Of a DNA stretch of 33,653 bases, positions 18,492 through 27,482 are shown one piece after another. This DNA is from Leptolyngbya sp. (lineage in GTDB: Bacteria; Cyanobacteriota; Cyanobacteriia; Leptolyngbyales; Leptolyngbyaceae): NCBI GenBank assembly GCA_003249025.1, contig QBMH01000028.1, positions 1 to 33,653 on the forward strand, given 5' to 3'. The number at the start of each line of letters is the position of its first letter. Positions within the stretch are counted from its first letter, which is position 1. The notes beneath the pieces are model-generated. The model was not told where the DNA came from. It searched no databases and saw only the letters and a list, made by a program, of their open reading frames with translations. Both the position numbers and the translations under genes were made by a program.

Positions 18492-18743
18492 TTAAACTTG
18501 AGCGGATGTTGTTAAAACATCGATCACTTGCCACCGTTTGGTGCGGCTCAAGGGACGAGTTTCTTGAATACGAACGCGATCGCCAGATTTGCACTGATTA
18601 CCTTCATCATGAGCTTTATAGCGCTTGGTACGAGCAACGATTTTTCCATACTTTTGGTGGGCAGAACGACTTTCGACGGCCACTACTACTGTTTTATCCA
18701 TTTTGTCGCTAACGACTAAACCAACTCTCTCTTTTGCTGCCAT
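18492..18743 (-). CDS. rpsQ: 30S ribosomal protein S17
   Basis: An 83-residue OB-fold protein that binds 16S rRNA early in assembly. [20 protein letters not shown] and [18 protein letters not shown] are diagnostic. An upstream in-frame TTG would add six residues; ATG 18743 matches the family start MAAKERVG and has GGAG upstream at suitable spacing. Confidence 0.95.
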   Translation of the reverse strand: MAAKERVGLVVSDKMDKTVVVAVESRSAHQKYGKIVARTKRYKAHDEGNQCKSGDRVRIQETRPLSRTKRWQVIDVLTTSAQV

Positions 18744-18799
18744 CTCATCTACTCCGTCCAAAGCTATAAAACTACTTGTAATCTGGGTTCTATCTATTA

Positions 18800-19012
18800 C
18801 TAAGATGATGTCTTTTGTAACTGACGCTCTCGTTCAATCGTCATCAACTGAGCCAGTCGGTGACGCGCATGTTTGAACTGATGAGACTTTTCTAATCTAC
18901 GAGTACCTTTCTGAAAACGTAAATCAAACAGCAGTCTTTTGGTCGCTATAATCTGCTCGTCAAGTTCAGTTTCACTTAGATCCCGGACTTCACTGACTTT
19001 AGGCAGTGCCAT
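18800..19012 (-). CDS. rpmC: 50S ribosomal protein L29
   Basis: A 70-residue, mostly helical protein at the tunnel exit. [20 protein letters not shown] and [20 protein letters not shown] are the L29 signature region. The ATG follows the rplP stop by 2 bp. The C-terminus is a short charged extension. Confidence 0.96.
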   Translation of the reverse strand: MALPKVSEVRDLSETELDEQIIATKRLLFDLRFQKGTRRLEKSHQFKHARHRLAQLMTIERERQLQKTSS

Positions 19013-19014
19013 TG

Positions 19015-19434
19015 CTATGACTCCTCCGTTTCACGAGTAATAAATTTTGTCTTAATTGGCAACTTGTATTGAGCCAATCGCATTGCTTCACGTGCTGTTG
19101 CTTCTGGCACCCCAGCAATTTCAAATAAAATACGACCGGGCTTGACAACCGCAACCCAGTATTCAGGCGCACCTTTCCCAGAACCCATGCGGGTTTCTGC
19201 GGGACGCATTGTTACAGGTTTGTCTGGAAAAATGCGAATCCAAATTTTACCGCCCCGCCGAATATAGCGGGTCATTGCACGACGACTTGCCTCAATTTGA
19301 CGAGAGGTAATCCAGGTTGGTTCTAGGGCTTGCAAACCAAACTCGCCAAAGTTTAGATTGCTACCACGAGTCGCTAGACCTTTCATCCGTCCGCGCTGCT
19401 GTTTACGAAATTTTGTTCTTCTTGGACTTAACAT
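19015..19434 (-). CDS. rplP: 50S ribosomal protein L16
   Basis: A 139-residue protein that helps organise the A-site tRNA and peptidyl transferase region. [20 protein letters not shown] opens the protein. The L16 signatures are [20 protein letters not shown] and [20 protein letters not shown]. Gene order rpsC-rplP-rpmC is standard. Confidence 0.97.
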   Translation of the reverse strand: MLSPRRTKFRKQQRGRMKGLATRGSNLNFGEFGLQALEPTWITSRQIEASRRAMTRYIRRGGKIWIRIFPDKPVTMRPAETRMGSGKGAPEYWVAVVKPGRILFEIAGVPEATAREAMRLAQYKLPIKTKFITRETEES

Positions 19435-19508
19435 GGCTCACTACCTTGGGGAGTCAAAAGTTGGAGATTAAATGGCAGAAAGATAAGTCATCTTTTGTCT
19501 TTTAATCT

Positions 19509-20258
19509 TCATCCTTCATTCGATCGATCTTCAAACTGCTGGCGACGACGTTGTTGACGACGCTTCGGCTGGTTGTTGGCGGGTGTAGATTTCTCTTCTT
19601 GTCCAGGGATGATTTCACCTTTGAAGACCCACACCTTGATGCCAAGTGTGCCGTAAATAGTGCTTGCAGTGCAGTAGGCATAATCAATATCTGCACGGAG
19701 AGTATGAAGGGGAACGCGACCTTCGCGTGTCCATTCAGGACGAGCAATTTCAGCCCCGTTTAGACGACCACTAACTTGAATTTTGATACCTTCTACTCCA
19801 GCTTTTTGAGCGCGTTGAATGGTTTGCCGCACAACGCGACGGAAAGAGACACGACGCTCCAATTGTTGAGCAATATACTCACCAATCAGTGCCGCTTCCG
19901 CATCAACCCGCGTGACTTCGACTACGTTAATGCGGATTTGGCGATCGCTTCCACCAAGCACTTTTTGCAGTCCACCCCGTAGTTCCTCAATCCCTTGTCC
20001 CCCACGACCAACCACTACACCAGGACGAGCCGTGTGAACTTCTAAATCAATTTGGTCTGCTTTCCTCTCAATCCGAATTTGAGAAATTCCGGGACTTTCT
20101 AATCCCTTAAGCTTTAAGGGATTCTTTTGAAAGAAATGTCTGATTGTATAATCTTCCTGAAGTAGCTCAGGATAGCGACTTGTATCGGCGAACCAACGAG
20201 ACCGATGCTCTTGGGTAATGCCTAAACGTAAGCCCGTTGGATGAATCTTTTGTCCCAC
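19509..20258 (-). CDS. rpsC: 30S ribosomal protein S3
   Basis: A 249-residue protein at the mRNA entry tunnel with helicase-like function. The N-terminal [20 protein letters not shown], a KH domain with [14 protein letters not shown] near 80-93, and the C-terminal S3 domain ([20 protein letters not shown]) are all clear. After about residue 215 there is a Gln/Arg-rich tail that varies among cyanobacteria. The start is GTG with AAGGA 9 nt upstream. Confidence 0.97.
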   Translation of the reverse strand: MGQKIHPTGLRLGITQEHRSRWFADTSRYPELLQEDYTIRHFFQKNPLKLKGLESPGISQIRIERKADQIDLEVHTARPGVVVGRGGQGIEELRGGLQKVLGGSDRQIRINVVEVTRVDAEAALIGEYIAQQLERRVSFRRVVRQTIQRAQKAGVEGIKIQVSGRLNGAEIARPEWTREGRVPLHTLRADIDYAYCTASTIYGTLGIKVWVFKGEIIPGQEEKSTPANNQPKRRQQRRRQQFEDRSNEG

Positions 20259-20304
20259 AAAATACTTCCTTATACAAATTCAACAATATTGATTGAGATA
20301 TGAA

Positions 20305-20667
20305 TTATTCGTCCCCATCGCCCGGAGCAACGGAAATTGTAATGTGACAAGTCGGCTTGCGGATTTGGTAAGCACGACCTTGAGCGCGAGGTCTAAAACG
20401 CTTTAAGGTTGGGCCTTGATCGGCATAAGCGGTGCTGACAAACAAATCTGCCCGATCGTATCCTTGATTATGTTCAGCATTTGCAGCAGCAGACCGCAGC
20501 AGCTTTAATACAGGTTCACAAGCACGATAAGGCATGAATTCTAAGATAATTAATGCTTCTCGATAGGAAAGCCCCCGAATTTGGTCAAGGACACGACGAA
20601 CCTTGCGAGGGGACATCCGAATGTAGCGAGCGATCGCCTTTACTTCAGTTGTAGTTTCAACAGCCAT
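20305..20667 (-). CDS. rplV: 50S ribosomal protein L22
   Basis: A 120-residue protein whose long hairpin (about 84-104, [20 protein letters not shown]) lines the exit tunnel and is where macrolide-resistance changes arise in other bacteria. The N-terminal [20 protein letters not shown] is typical. Two ATGs, at 20673 and 20667, are in frame. AAGGAG ends 2 nt before the first and 8 nt before the second, so the second is preferred. Confidence 0.95.
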   Translation of the reverse strand: MAVETTTEVKAIARYIRMSPRKVRRVLDQIRGLSYREALIILEFMPYRACEPVLKLLRSAAANAEHNQGYDRADLFVSTAYADQGPTLKRFRPRAQGRAYQIRKPTCHITISVAPGDGDE

Positions 20668-20722
20668 ACCCATTACTCCTTAACTGACCACCACTAGCCC
20701 TGAGCTAGTAGTAAAATCCCTC

Positions 20723-21001
20723 TTATCGACGTGCCTTCTTATCAGTACCAGCGTGCCCTTTAAAGGTGCGCGTGGGCGAAAACTCGCCCAATTTATGTCC
20801 GACCATTTGTTCATTGACATAAACTGGCACATGTTGTTTGCCATTGTGAACCGCAATGGTATGCCCAATCATCTGAGGCAGAATTGTAGAAGAGCGAGAC
20901 CAAGTTTTAATCACTTGCTTTTCACCCTTTGCGTTTAATGCTTCAACTTTACTAAGCAAATGATCCGCAACAAATGGACCTTTCTTTAACGAGCGAGACA
21001 T
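20723..21001 (-). CDS. rpsS: 30S ribosomal protein S19
   Basis: A 92-residue head protein of the small subunit that forms a complex with S13. [20 protein letters not shown] and the S19 signature around [20 protein letters not shown] and [18 protein letters not shown] are complete. It lies 19 bp after rplB. Confidence 0.97.
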   Translation of the reverse strand: MSRSLKKGPFVADHLLSKVEALNAKGEKQVIKTWSRSSTILPQMIGHTIAVHNGKQHVPVYVNEQMVGHKLGEFSPTRTFKGHAGTDKKARR

Positions 21002-21020
21002 ATTTTTAATCCCTTATCAC

Positions 21021-21884
21021 CTACGAATCCCGACCGCCACGACCTCGTTTGGAAGACTTCCGACGACGGCGAATAATCAAAGCACTACTCAGCTTGCGCT
21101 TGTTCCGAGTTTTATACCCTAGAGTTGGTTTACCCCAAGGAGTAACCGGTCCAGAGCGACCAATGGGTGCCCGCCCCTCACCACCACCATGCGGATGATC
21201 GACAGGGTTCATGACGCTACCGCGAACTTGAGGACGACGACCCAAATGCCGCTTCCGACCCGCCTTCCCTAAACTCGTGTTCCGTACGTCTGCATTTCCA
21301 ACCTGTCCGATCGTGGCGTAACACTCACGACGAATCATCCGAACTTCACCAGAAGGCAATTTTAGAGTGACAAAGTTTCCATCTTTTGCTGCGACTTGAG
21401 CACTTGCTCCAGCCGCTCGAACTACTTGTCCACCACGTCCGGGAGTCAACTCCACGTTGTGGACAGCTGTACCTAAAGGAATATTACTGAGCGGTAAAGC
21501 ATTGCCAATCTCAATAGGCGAGTCAGGTCCGGCAATGACTGTTGCTCCAACAGCAAGACTCGCAGGATGCAAGATATAGCGCTTCTCACCGTCTCTGTAG
21601 TACAACAGCGCAATTCGAGCATTCCGATTAGGGTCGTACTCGATCGCGGCAACTTTAGCGGGAACGTTGCGCTTATCGCGGCGGAAATCAATTTGCCGAT
21701 AAAGACGCTTGTGACCACCGCCCCGATGACGACAAGTGATCACTCCACGATTATTGCGACCCTTATGACGATGACTCGATTTTGTTAGCGACTTTTCAGG
21801 TTCGCTACGAGTGATTTCAGCAAAATCCGAGATGCTGCGCTCACGAGTACCGGGGGTGTAGGGTCGATAAATACGAATGCCCAT
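21021..21884 (-). CDS. rplB: 50S ribosomal protein L2
   Basis: A 287-residue protein required for subunit association and peptidyl transferase activity. The conserved C-terminal block [18 protein letters not shown] is at about 225-242, with His230 corresponding to the essential histidine of E. coli L2. [10 protein letters not shown] and a basic tail follow. The N-terminal [15 protein letters not shown] is typical. Confidence 0.98.
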   Translation of the reverse strand: MGIRIYRPYTPGTRERSISDFAEITRSEPEKSLTKSSHRHKGRNNRGVITCRHRGGGHKRLYRQIDFRRDKRNVPAKVAAIEYDPNRNARIALLYYRDGEKRYILHPASLAVGATVIAGPDSPIEIGNALPLSNIPLGTAVHNVELTPGRGGQVVRAAGASAQVAAKDGNFVTLKLPSGEVRMIRRECYATIGQVGNADVRNTSLGKAGRKRHLGRRPQVRGSVMNPVDHPHGGGEGRAPIGRSGPVTPWGKPTLGYKTRNKRKLSSALIIRRRRKSSKRGRGGRDS

Positions 21885-21921
21885 AACTTAATCTCTTGAA
21901 TGCCTTAATCAAATAGAAAAA

Positions 21922-22227
21922 TTAAACTTCCGGGAACAGAGCTATCGAATCTCCATCTGCCAAGGTGACAACGGCTCGCTTGTAAATAGGGCGGTAGCCA
22001 AGAAACTTACCAACCCGACGCTGCTTCCGGGGAGGGTTAATTGTACTTATCGCAACCACCTTAACTTCAAACAACGACTCAATGGCGGCTTTGATTTCAG
22101 GCTTAGTGGATCTAGGAGAGACTTCAAACGTGTATTGATTGTTCTCCAAAAGCAGAGTTGCTTTTTCAGTAATAATTGGACGACGAACCAGATCCATCAA
22201 ATTGCGAGGATTAAATTCAGTCACCAT
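21922..22227 (-). CDS. rplW: 50S ribosomal protein L23
   Basis: A 101-residue protein at the tunnel exit that docks trigger factor and [23 protein letters not shown] and [20 protein letters not shown] are signatures. The gene overlaps the end of rplD by 11 bp. AGGAGG lies 4 nt before this ATG; the GTG at the second codon would have better spacing and cannot be excluded. Confidence 0.96.
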   Translation of the reverse strand: MVTEFNPRNLMDLVRRPIITEKATLLLENNQYTFEVSPRSTKPEIKAAIESLFEVKVVAISTINPPRKQRRVGKFLGYRPIYKRAVVTLADGDSIALFPEV

Positions 22228-22849
22228 ACACCTCCTGGATTTTTGCGATAGCAGACTGCGTAATCACAATGCGATCAGCAGCTAAAAGATCAAAAACATT
22301 TAAGTTAGACGCAGAAATCAAACGGAGTTTAGCAACGTTGCGAGCAGATAAATAAACCATTTCCTGACGATCTGCCAAAATCAACAAAACCTTTGATTCA
22401 GCTTGGATTCCCCAAGTTTGCAAGGCTCCAACCAAATCTTTTGTCTTTGGGCGAGGAAACTTATCAGCAAAATCTTGTACGACTATTACATCTTCAATAC
22501 GGCTTTGAATCGCCGTTCTCAGAGCAAGTCGGCGTTCCTTGCGATTCATCTTGAGGGAATAATCTCTTGGTTTAGGTCCAAAAATTACTCCGCCCCCCCG
22601 CCAAAGTGGGGAACGATTGGAACCGGCACGAGCGCGCCCTGTACCTTTTTGCCGCCATGGCTTTCTGCCGCCACCCCTAACCTCTGCACGGGTCTTAGTT
22701 GATACTGTGCCTTGACGAGCATTTGCCATTTGGCGCACCAATGCTCGGTGGACAACATGAGCCGCGCTTTTCTCACTTGCTACTTGCAAGTCTAAGGAAG
22801 CAGTGCCAACCTCTTTTCCACTCCAATCTTTAACTGCGCAATCCGCCAT
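22217..22849 (-). CDS. rplD: 50S ribosomal protein L4
   Basis: A 210-residue protein; its extended loop (about 60-95, [20 protein letters not shown]) reaches the exit tunnel. In E. coli L4 also represses its own S10 operon through the leader RNA. In-frame ATGs lie at 22855 and 22849. AAGG is 3 nt from the first and 9 nt from the second, and cyanobacterial L4 usually begins like MADCAVKDW, so 22849 is chosen. It overlaps rplW by 11 bp. Confidence 0.96.
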   Translation of the reverse strand: MADCAVKDWSGKEVGTASLDLQVASEKSAAHVVHRALVRQMANARQGTVSTKTRAEVRGGGRKPWRQKGTGRARAGSNRSPLWRGGGVIFGPKPRDYSLKMNRKERRLALRTAIQSRIEDVIVVQDFADKFPRPKTKDLVGALQTWGIQAESKVLLILADRQEMVYLSARNVAKLRLISASNLNVFDLLAADRIVITQSAIAKIQEVYGD

Positions 22850-22929
22850 AATCATTAACCTTGTTCAACTTTCGCAGGCTTCAAAAGCTAGAAATTTTAA
22901 GACAATCTCATTTCTTACGACTTAATTTT

Positions 22930-23568
22930 CTACTTAGATCCCACAATCGTTGCAGGAACTACATTGACCAATGCACCTGGTTTTCCAGGAATTGCACCTT
23001 TAATTAAAATCAAATTTCGTTCAGAATCGACCCGAATAACTGTTAGTTTGCGGATAGTCACTTGACCGCCCCCTAAACGACCTGCCATTCGCTTGCCTGG
23101 ATAGACACGCCCTGGAGTTGTTCCTGCACCTGTAGATCCGGGGGCGCGGTGGTTTTTGGAGCCATGGGACATGGGACCCCGCTTGAAGTTATGACGCTTC
23201 TGATAGCCTGCAAATCCACGACCAATGCTGGTGCCGATCACATCAACGACTTGACCCGTTGAGAATGTATCTACATTAATTTGCTGACCCAATTCAAATG
23301 CATTGGTGTTCTCCAAACGATATTCATGTAGGTGGCGCATGGGAACGCAATTGGACTTTGCCAAATGACCCAATTCAGGCTTACTTAGTGCCTTTTGTTT
23401 GACCTCACCATAAGCAACTTGAATGGCTGAATAGCCATCAGTTTGAGTTGTTTTAACTTGAGTAACAATGCAAGGTCCTGCTTGGATAACAGTGACCGGA
23501 ATTGCGTTACCTGTTTCATCAAAGACTTGGGTCATGCCAAGCTTTGTGCCGAGTATACCCACAGACAC
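22930..23568 (-). CDS. rplC: 50S ribosomal protein L3
   Basis: The first gene of the cluster. The 212-residue protein helps start large-subunit assembly and contacts the peptidyl transferase centre. [20 protein letters not shown] opens it, and the L3 signature region [20 protein letters not shown] is in the second half. The open frame continues 29 codons upstream, but the family N-terminus [12 protein letters not shown] begins at the GTG at 23568, with AGGGAG about 10 nt before it. The upstream extension would encode the leader hairpin, further evidence against it. rpsJ is absent in front, as in other cyanobacteria. Confidence 0.96.
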   Translation of the reverse strand: MSVGILGTKLGMTQVFDETGNAIPVTVIQAGPCIVTQVKTTQTDGYSAIQVAYGEVKQKALSKPELGHLAKSNCVPMRHLHEYRLENTNAFELGQQINVDTFSTGQVVDVIGTSIGRGFAGYQKRHNFKRGPMSHGSKNHRAPGSTGAGTTPGRVYPGKRMAGRLGGGQVTIRKLTVIRVDSERNLILIKGAIPGKPGALVNVVPATIVGSK

Positions 23569-23602
23569 TATGAACGGTCTCCCTTTCGTACACGCTTTGG
23601 AG

Positions 23603-23628
23603 AAGCAGGCAATCGAAACTGCCTGCTT
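23603..23628 (-). promoter_or_regulatory. Hairpin in the rplC leader
   Basis: AAGCAGGCA and TGCCTGCTT form a perfect 9-bp stem with an 8-nt loop, ending about 35 nt before the rplC start codon. There is no T tract, so it is not an intrinsic terminator. A stem in this position is a candidate binding site for an autoregulatory ribosomal protein, by analogy with L4 control of the E. coli S10 operon; the sequence itself does not resemble the E. coli leader. Confidence 0.45.
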
Positions 23629-23653
23629 GAACTGATCTAATAGGGTATGTCTC

Positions 23654-23670
23654 AAGATTTCGAAAATCTT
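23654..23670. repeat. Small palindrome upstream of the rplC leader hairpin
   Basis: AAGATTT and AAATCTT, a perfect 7-bp inverted repeat with a 3-nt centre, about 25 bp upstream of the leader hairpin. It may be a second stem of the leader RNA or a DNA operator. The role is unknown. Confidence 0.35.
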
Positions 23671-23882
23671 CTATAGATAAGCGATCGCCTACCTATGGAA
23701 GTTAACTATTCTTGTAAACAGTCTCTAAACCTTGCCAATTCTGAAAGAAATGTGCAAAACCAGTTAGTTGAGTGCCAGCTAAGGACTTGAACGGCATGCC
23801 GCTCAGTATCCATTTCAGAGTTTTATCAAAAGTGACAAGGTAGCTTTCTACAAGCTGCGTCACCAACAAATCATCTGCAATG

Positions 23883-23974
23883 AGCATTTAGGCAACAGCT
23901 ATTAAATATAGACTAATTCATGTGATTATGTCTACATAATAATGAGACTTTTTTTGGCTGATTGCCTAAATGCT
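23883..23974. repeat. Nested inverted repeat beyond the Ycf45-like gene
   Basis: AGCATTTAGGCAA at 23883-23895 is perfectly complementary to TTGCCTAAATGCT at 23962-23974. The pairing continues inward through CAGC/GCTG (23896-23899 with 23957-23960) with one bulged base. Inside the loop a second stem pairs TAGAC (23909-23913) with GTCTA (23930-23934). The outer arm begins 2 bp past the stop of the Ycf45-like gene, so on the minus strand this is its 3' untranslated region. I see no flanking target-site duplication. It may be a structured 3' UTR, an sRNA or a decayed mobile element. Confidence 0.6.
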
Positions 23975-23976
23975 GC

Positions 23977-25842
23977 TTAAGCGGGATAAATTCTCAATCG
24001 CCGATTAGGATCTTCGCCAAAACTGCGAGACTTGAGATGGTAATGTTCAACCAGCTCGTGTTGCATTTTACGAACGGTCGCAGAGCGCGGTAGCAATTCC
24101 ACAGGTTGTCCTTTAGGAATCACAATTTGTTCAACCGCCAGTCTGGCTTCTTCTAAGGCTTCAATCTCATCTTCATTATCCCCTCGTAATAAGTCAAAAT
24201 CAGTGGCATCAGGAATTCCAGGGTCATCCATATCCAACATTCGGCGTAAGCCACGAGCAATTTGAGGAATACTGCTGGCTTTAATGGTATGAATCGGAAC
24301 TTGACGAGATTTTGCGAATTGGCGCAGTTTTGAATGATTTTTGACATGCGATCGCAGCGCTAAAACAGCATCCGCACTGTCAATATCTTTAGTGAGAATA
24401 ACTGGCAATTTCAAGGTGCGAACTACTTGATCAAGCTGATGACGACTGACTCCGTAGGGATAGATATATAAAAAGTCTTCTCCATTCGGACCTAAGCGGC
24501 GCTCCTCTTTTGCAGTTTCCTCAAAGTCATAGCCATTTCTCTCCAAAGAGTTTTGCAAAAAAGGCTCTGCGGTTTCATCGGAAAATAAGGAAGTTTGTAA
24601 AGACTCATCCAATAAACGCTCAAATTGCTGCTCATCGGGAAGTTTACTCAATGCGGTATCGGTTGATAGAGGGCGCATTTGCCCCGACGATCGCCATCCT
24701 TTTCCCTGAAAATCTGAGCGTCCAGCAGAAGAGCGATCGGCTGAAAAATTATCTCGCTGACCGAAGGCAAGCGAAGTTGATCGCCCTCTACCGGTTCTAG
24801 CGGCTGTAAACTCATCACTCGATAATTCATGAGTGATAATGGCTTTGCCCGTTTCACTCACGGTTCGCACTTGAGGATTTGGTTGACGACCTCTCAATAG
24901 ACTATCAACAGTTTCTGCCACCTGTTCATGCACAACCCAGCGCTGCCGTTCCATCATTTCCACCGCGATGTCAAAGGTGGGAGGCGCTTTCCGCTCTAAA
25001 ACACTCTTCTGGCTGCCTCGGCGGCGCGCTTCTTCATCTCCTAACGTAACCGACTGGATGCCACCTACTAGATCTGATAGAGTTGGATTTTTGATCAGAT
25101 TCTCCAATCGATTGCCATGGGCAGTTCCAACAAGCTGCACGCCTCGTTCTGCGATCGTACGAGCCGCCAACGCCTCAAGCTCCGTGCCGATTTCATCAAT
25201 CACGATTACTTCCGGCATATGGTTTTCCACTGCCTCAATCATGACCTGGTGTTGCAGTTCAGGGCGAGCTACCTGCATTCTTCGGGCACGACCGATCGCT
25301 GGATGGGGCACATCTCCATCCCCGGCAATCTCATTGGAGGTATCAATGATGACGACTCGTTTTTCCAATTCATCTGCTAAAACGCGGGCAATCTCTCGAA
25401 GTGCGGTTGTTTTGCCAACTCCAGGACGACCCAGCATTAAAATAGATCTGCCGCTTTCAACCAAATCACGAATCATGCTGATCGTCCCGAAAACAGCACG
25501 ACCAACCCGACAGGTTAGCCCAATTACCTCACCTCGCCGATTCCGAATGGCGCTAATGCGGTGAAGGGTTCGCTCAATGCCAGCGCGATTATCGCCACCA
25601 AAATCACCGACGCTGTTGATACATTCGTTGAGGTCACTTTGGGTAATCGGAATTTCAGAAAGGTATTCTGCTAAACCCGGAAACCGAGCCTCTGGGCGAC
25701 GACCTAGGTCTAACACAACTTCAACCAGCATGTTGCGTTGAGGGTGTTGCTGTAGTTGAAGCTGAATAGAAGCCGGAAGAATGTTGAGCAGTTTATTTAA
25801 GTCGTCTGTAACAAGCAAGTCAGCCGATACGGTGTTATCCAT
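23977..25842 (-). CDS. ycf45: Ycf45-like AAA ATPase with R3H domain
   Basis: A 621-residue protein of the SpoIIIAA-like/Ycf45 ATPase family, found in cyanobacteria and some algal plastid genomes; its function is not established. Walker A is at about 138-147 (GRPGVGKTTA) and Walker B at about 212-219 (VIVIDEIG). The ATPase core ends near 310. A low-complexity Ser/Arg linker (about 345-400) follows, then an alpha/beta region resembling a second nucleotide-associated domain (about 430-540). The C-terminal R3H single-strand nucleic-acid-binding domain (about 565-617) includes RKMQHELVEHYHLKSRSFGE. It is transcribed in the same direction as the ribosomal cluster and lies just upstream of it. Confidence 0.88.
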   Translation of the reverse strand: MDNTVSADLLVTDDLNKLLNILPASIQLQLQQHPQRNMLVEVVLDLGRRPEARFPGLAEYLSEIPITQSDLNECINSVGDFGGDNRAGIERTLHRISAIRNRRGEVIGLTCRVGRAVFGTISMIRDLVESGRSILMLGRPGVGKTTALREIARVLADELEKRVVIIDTSNEIAGDGDVPHPAIGRARRMQVARPELQHQVMIEAVENHMPEVIVIDEIGTELEALAARTIAERGVQLVGTAHGNRLENLIKNPTLSDLVGGIQSVTLGDEEARRRGSQKSVLERKAPPTFDIAVEMMERQRWVVHEQVAETVDSLLRGRQPNPQVRTVSETGKAIITHELSSDEFTAARTGRGRSTSLAFGQRDNFSADRSSAGRSDFQGKGWRSSGQMRPLSTDTALSKLPDEQQFERLLDESLQTSLFSDETAEPFLQNSLERNGYDFEETAKEERRLGPNGEDFLYIYPYGVSRHQLDQVVRTLKLPVILTKDIDSADAVLALRSHVKNHSKLRQFAKSRQVPIHTIKASSIPQIARGLRRMLDMDDPGIPDATDFDLLRGDNEDEIEALEEARLAVEQIVIPKGQPVELLPRSATVRKMQHELVEHYHLKSRSFGEDPNRRLRIYPA

Positions 25843-26020
25843 CTTGGATGTTTTTTAAAAATCACTTAAGGACAATGGGAGAGGAAATTGGCAACCTTAT
25901 GAAGCCTCTTAATTGCTGCCCAGCAGGGTGCTAATCAAAAAAATGGAGCCATATAAATTGCCATGTAGGGGGCATAAAATTCAGGTGAACTGACAAAAAA
26001 TTGAGCACGAGGTTGAAACC

Positions 26021-27286
26021 TTAGGATAATTCATGGTCGAATTGCGGTGATGAGCGAAACGGTTTGAGTTGCGACACAAGGGAATGAGCAAGCTGTACGG
26101 CTTGTTGCAAAGATTTAGGAGCTTGTTCTAAAAGAATCGGTTGAGGTAATGACAAAAATTGCGATCGCAGAGTGGATACTGATGATTCAGCAAAGCTTGT
26201 TACTAATTGCCCATCTCCTTTATTTCTGGCTAGAACCGACAGGGAGTTTTCAATGGGTTCTATCGCTTCTAGCTGTTCTAAGACAGGTGACAGCAACATT
26301 CGGGCATAGCTTCCATAGGCAACTCCTGAAACCTGTGAAGGCGAACGGGGTCGCGGAGTTAGCACAGTTCCAAACGGGGGCGTTTCAAGATGAGGCATTG
26401 AGCTATCGCGGGAAGAATTAGACGCTAACAGATTGAGCGATCGCAGTTTGGGTACAGTGTAATCGTTTGTTCCTCCTGCTAACTGAACATATCCCGGCAA
26501 CCCTGTCGCTAATACCTTTTGTCCTAGTCGAATGGCTGCTCTGGTTGCGCCATTGCCAATGTCCCCGCTCATCGGACGACCATCGGTTTGCCAAATAAGA
26601 GGGCAGGGCAACGGCGAAACAACATCGTACAGTGCCCAGAGATATTCGCTCAGATTCTCGCCATCAGGACAGCTAATTGCAATTAGCTGAAGCTGGGGCA
26701 ACCAAGGTTTAATTGCTGACCACAAGCGTTGAAAATCTATGAGCCGTCCTACTTGGGTATGAATTTCAATGGCATCAATCCCCATTTCTAGCACTAAGGG
26801 GGCGATCGCTTGAGTCGTTGAAACATAGGAATGGGCTGAAATATGTTGAATGGGACAAATCGGCAGGCAGCGCCCACAGCCATAACAGCGATCTTCAATG
26901 ACACCATGGCTGTTAATAGCACCTGCCGGACAGACCTGTTCACAGGGACGGGCGCAATCTGAAGGACAATTAAGAGGTAAAAATGTTGCTTTGCGAAAGT
27001 GAGGATCTTCACCATCATTTAGGCTAACCATGAGCAATGGCTTTTGAAGCATCGCAGAAGTCGGGTGGGAATTACGGCGACCCATCTCCATCGCCACCTG
27101 AATGGCTTCTTTAGCCGCGATTACCACTGCTGGATCAGCCGCAATGTCAACACAATCGACACCCGCCAACGTATATGCCAACGTCAGGTTGCGAACAGTA
27201 GGAAGATTTTGGAAACTGGCTCCGCAGATTAGTTTAAACCAGTGCCCGTCTCTTAAAGATTGCAGCGGATAGTTTGGTTCACTCAC
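26021..27286 (-). CDS. ldpA: Iron-sulfur protein LdpA (light-dependent period)
   Basis: A 421-residue protein. In Synechococcus elongatus LdpA adjusts circadian period to light through cellular redox state. Two [4Fe-4S] ferredoxin-type motifs are present: Cys107, 111, 115 and 119 (CPSDCARPCEQVCP) and Cys134, 137, 140 and 144 (CYGCGRCLPICP). The N-terminal domain opens GHWFKLICGASFQNLPTVRN, as in the family; the C-terminal 120 residues are variable. The start is GTG, the furthest upstream possible because TAA lies two codons before it, and AAGGG directly abuts it, an unusual spacing. It lies downstream of ndhN, a pairing common in cyanobacteria. Confidence 0.92.
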   Translation of the reverse strand: MSEPNYPLQSLRDGHWFKLICGASFQNLPTVRNLTLAYTLAGVDCVDIAADPAVVIAAKEAIQVAMEMGRRNSHPTSAMLQKPLLMVSLNDGEDPHFRKATFLPLNCPSDCARPCEQVCPAGAINSHGVIEDRCYGCGRCLPICPIQHISAHSYVSTTQAIAPLVLEMGIDAIEIHTQVGRLIDFQRLWSAIKPWLPQLQLIAISCPDGENLSEYLWALYDVVSPLPCPLIWQTDGRPMSGDIGNGATRAAIRLGQKVLATGLPGYVQLAGGTNDYTVPKLRSLNLLASNSSRDSSMPHLETPPFGTVLTPRPRSPSQVSGVAYGSYARMLLSPVLEQLEAIEPIENSLSVLARNKGDGQLVTSFAESSVSTLRSQFLSLPQPILLEQAPKSLQQAVQLAHSLVSQLKPFRSSPQFDHELS

Positions 27287-27333
27287 CCCTTAATGCTAAT
27301 GCTCTATGGGGAAATTTAGGATCTTAAAGCAAA

Positions 27334-27348
27334 AATATTTTAAATATT
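27334..27348. repeat. AT-only palindrome in the ndhN-ldpA spacer
   Basis: AATATTT and AAATATT form a 7-bp inverted repeat around a single T, about 11 bp from the large palindrome at 27359. It may be chance in AT-rich DNA or part of the same element. Confidence 0.3.
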
Positions 27349-27358
27349 GGTTTGGAAT

Positions 27359-27413
27359 GGGTTTCGAGTACGCTCAACCCGCAGACTTTGGGTGTTGAGC
27401 GTACTCGAAACCC
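27359..27413. repeat. Perfect 20-bp palindrome between ndhN and ldpA
   Basis: GGGTTTCGAGTACGCTCAAC at 27359-27378 is exactly repeated in inverted orientation at 27394-27413, with a 15-nt loop inside which CC and GG can extend the stem. It lies in the 196-bp gap between the ndhN stop (27483) and the ldpA start (27286). No T tract follows on either strand within 10 bp, so it is not a standard terminator. It may be an intergenic palindromic repeat of a genome-wide family or an mRNA stability element that separates ndhN from ldpA expression. Confidence 0.75.
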
Positions 27414-27482
27414 TGACTACAATCTTGCATATATTGCAGCGTCTCCCCCTATCAATTACCTTTCACCGTAAAACTGAGCAGG

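Larger units (their letters stand above)
23569..23976 (-). promoter_or_regulatory. Leader and promoter region of the S10-spc-alpha cluster
   Basis: A 408-bp gap between the Ycf45-like gene and rplC that must contain the promoter for the 32-gene cluster. It holds, in transcription order, a large nested inverted repeat (23883-23974), a HIP1 octamer GCGATCGC near 23682, a small palindrome (23654-23670) and a 9-bp hairpin (23603-23628) just before the rplC ribosome site. No -10/-35 pair stands out; TATTAG near 23640 is one possibility. A 61-codon frame (23702-23887) on the same strand has no ribosome site and no recognisable sequence. Confidence 0.6.

Noticed and set aside
23569-23655. A 29-residue N-terminal extension of L3
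   Set aside because: The family N-terminus starts at the GTG at 23568, and the extension would translate through the leader hairpin.
23702-23887. A 61-codon minus-strand frame between rplC and the Ycf45-like gene as a small gene
   Set aside because: It has no Shine-Dalgarno sequence, its ATG lies inside an arm of the inverted repeat, and I recognise nothing in its product. Conservation in relatives would be needed to revive it.
23883-23974. Calling the nested inverted repeat a MITE or insertion-sequence remnant
   Set aside because: No target-site duplication is visible at its edges and no transposase fragment lies inside, so this stays only a possibility.
24510-25564. Long plus-strand frames antisense to the Ycf45-like gene
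   Set aside because: They mirror the strong coding sequence on the minus strand, and their products are Arg/Ser-rich with no recognisable motif.
27334-27413. Calling the 20-bp palindrome an intrinsic terminator for ndhN
   Set aside because: There is no T run within about 10 bp on the minus strand after the stem, and the stem is much longer than usual terminators.
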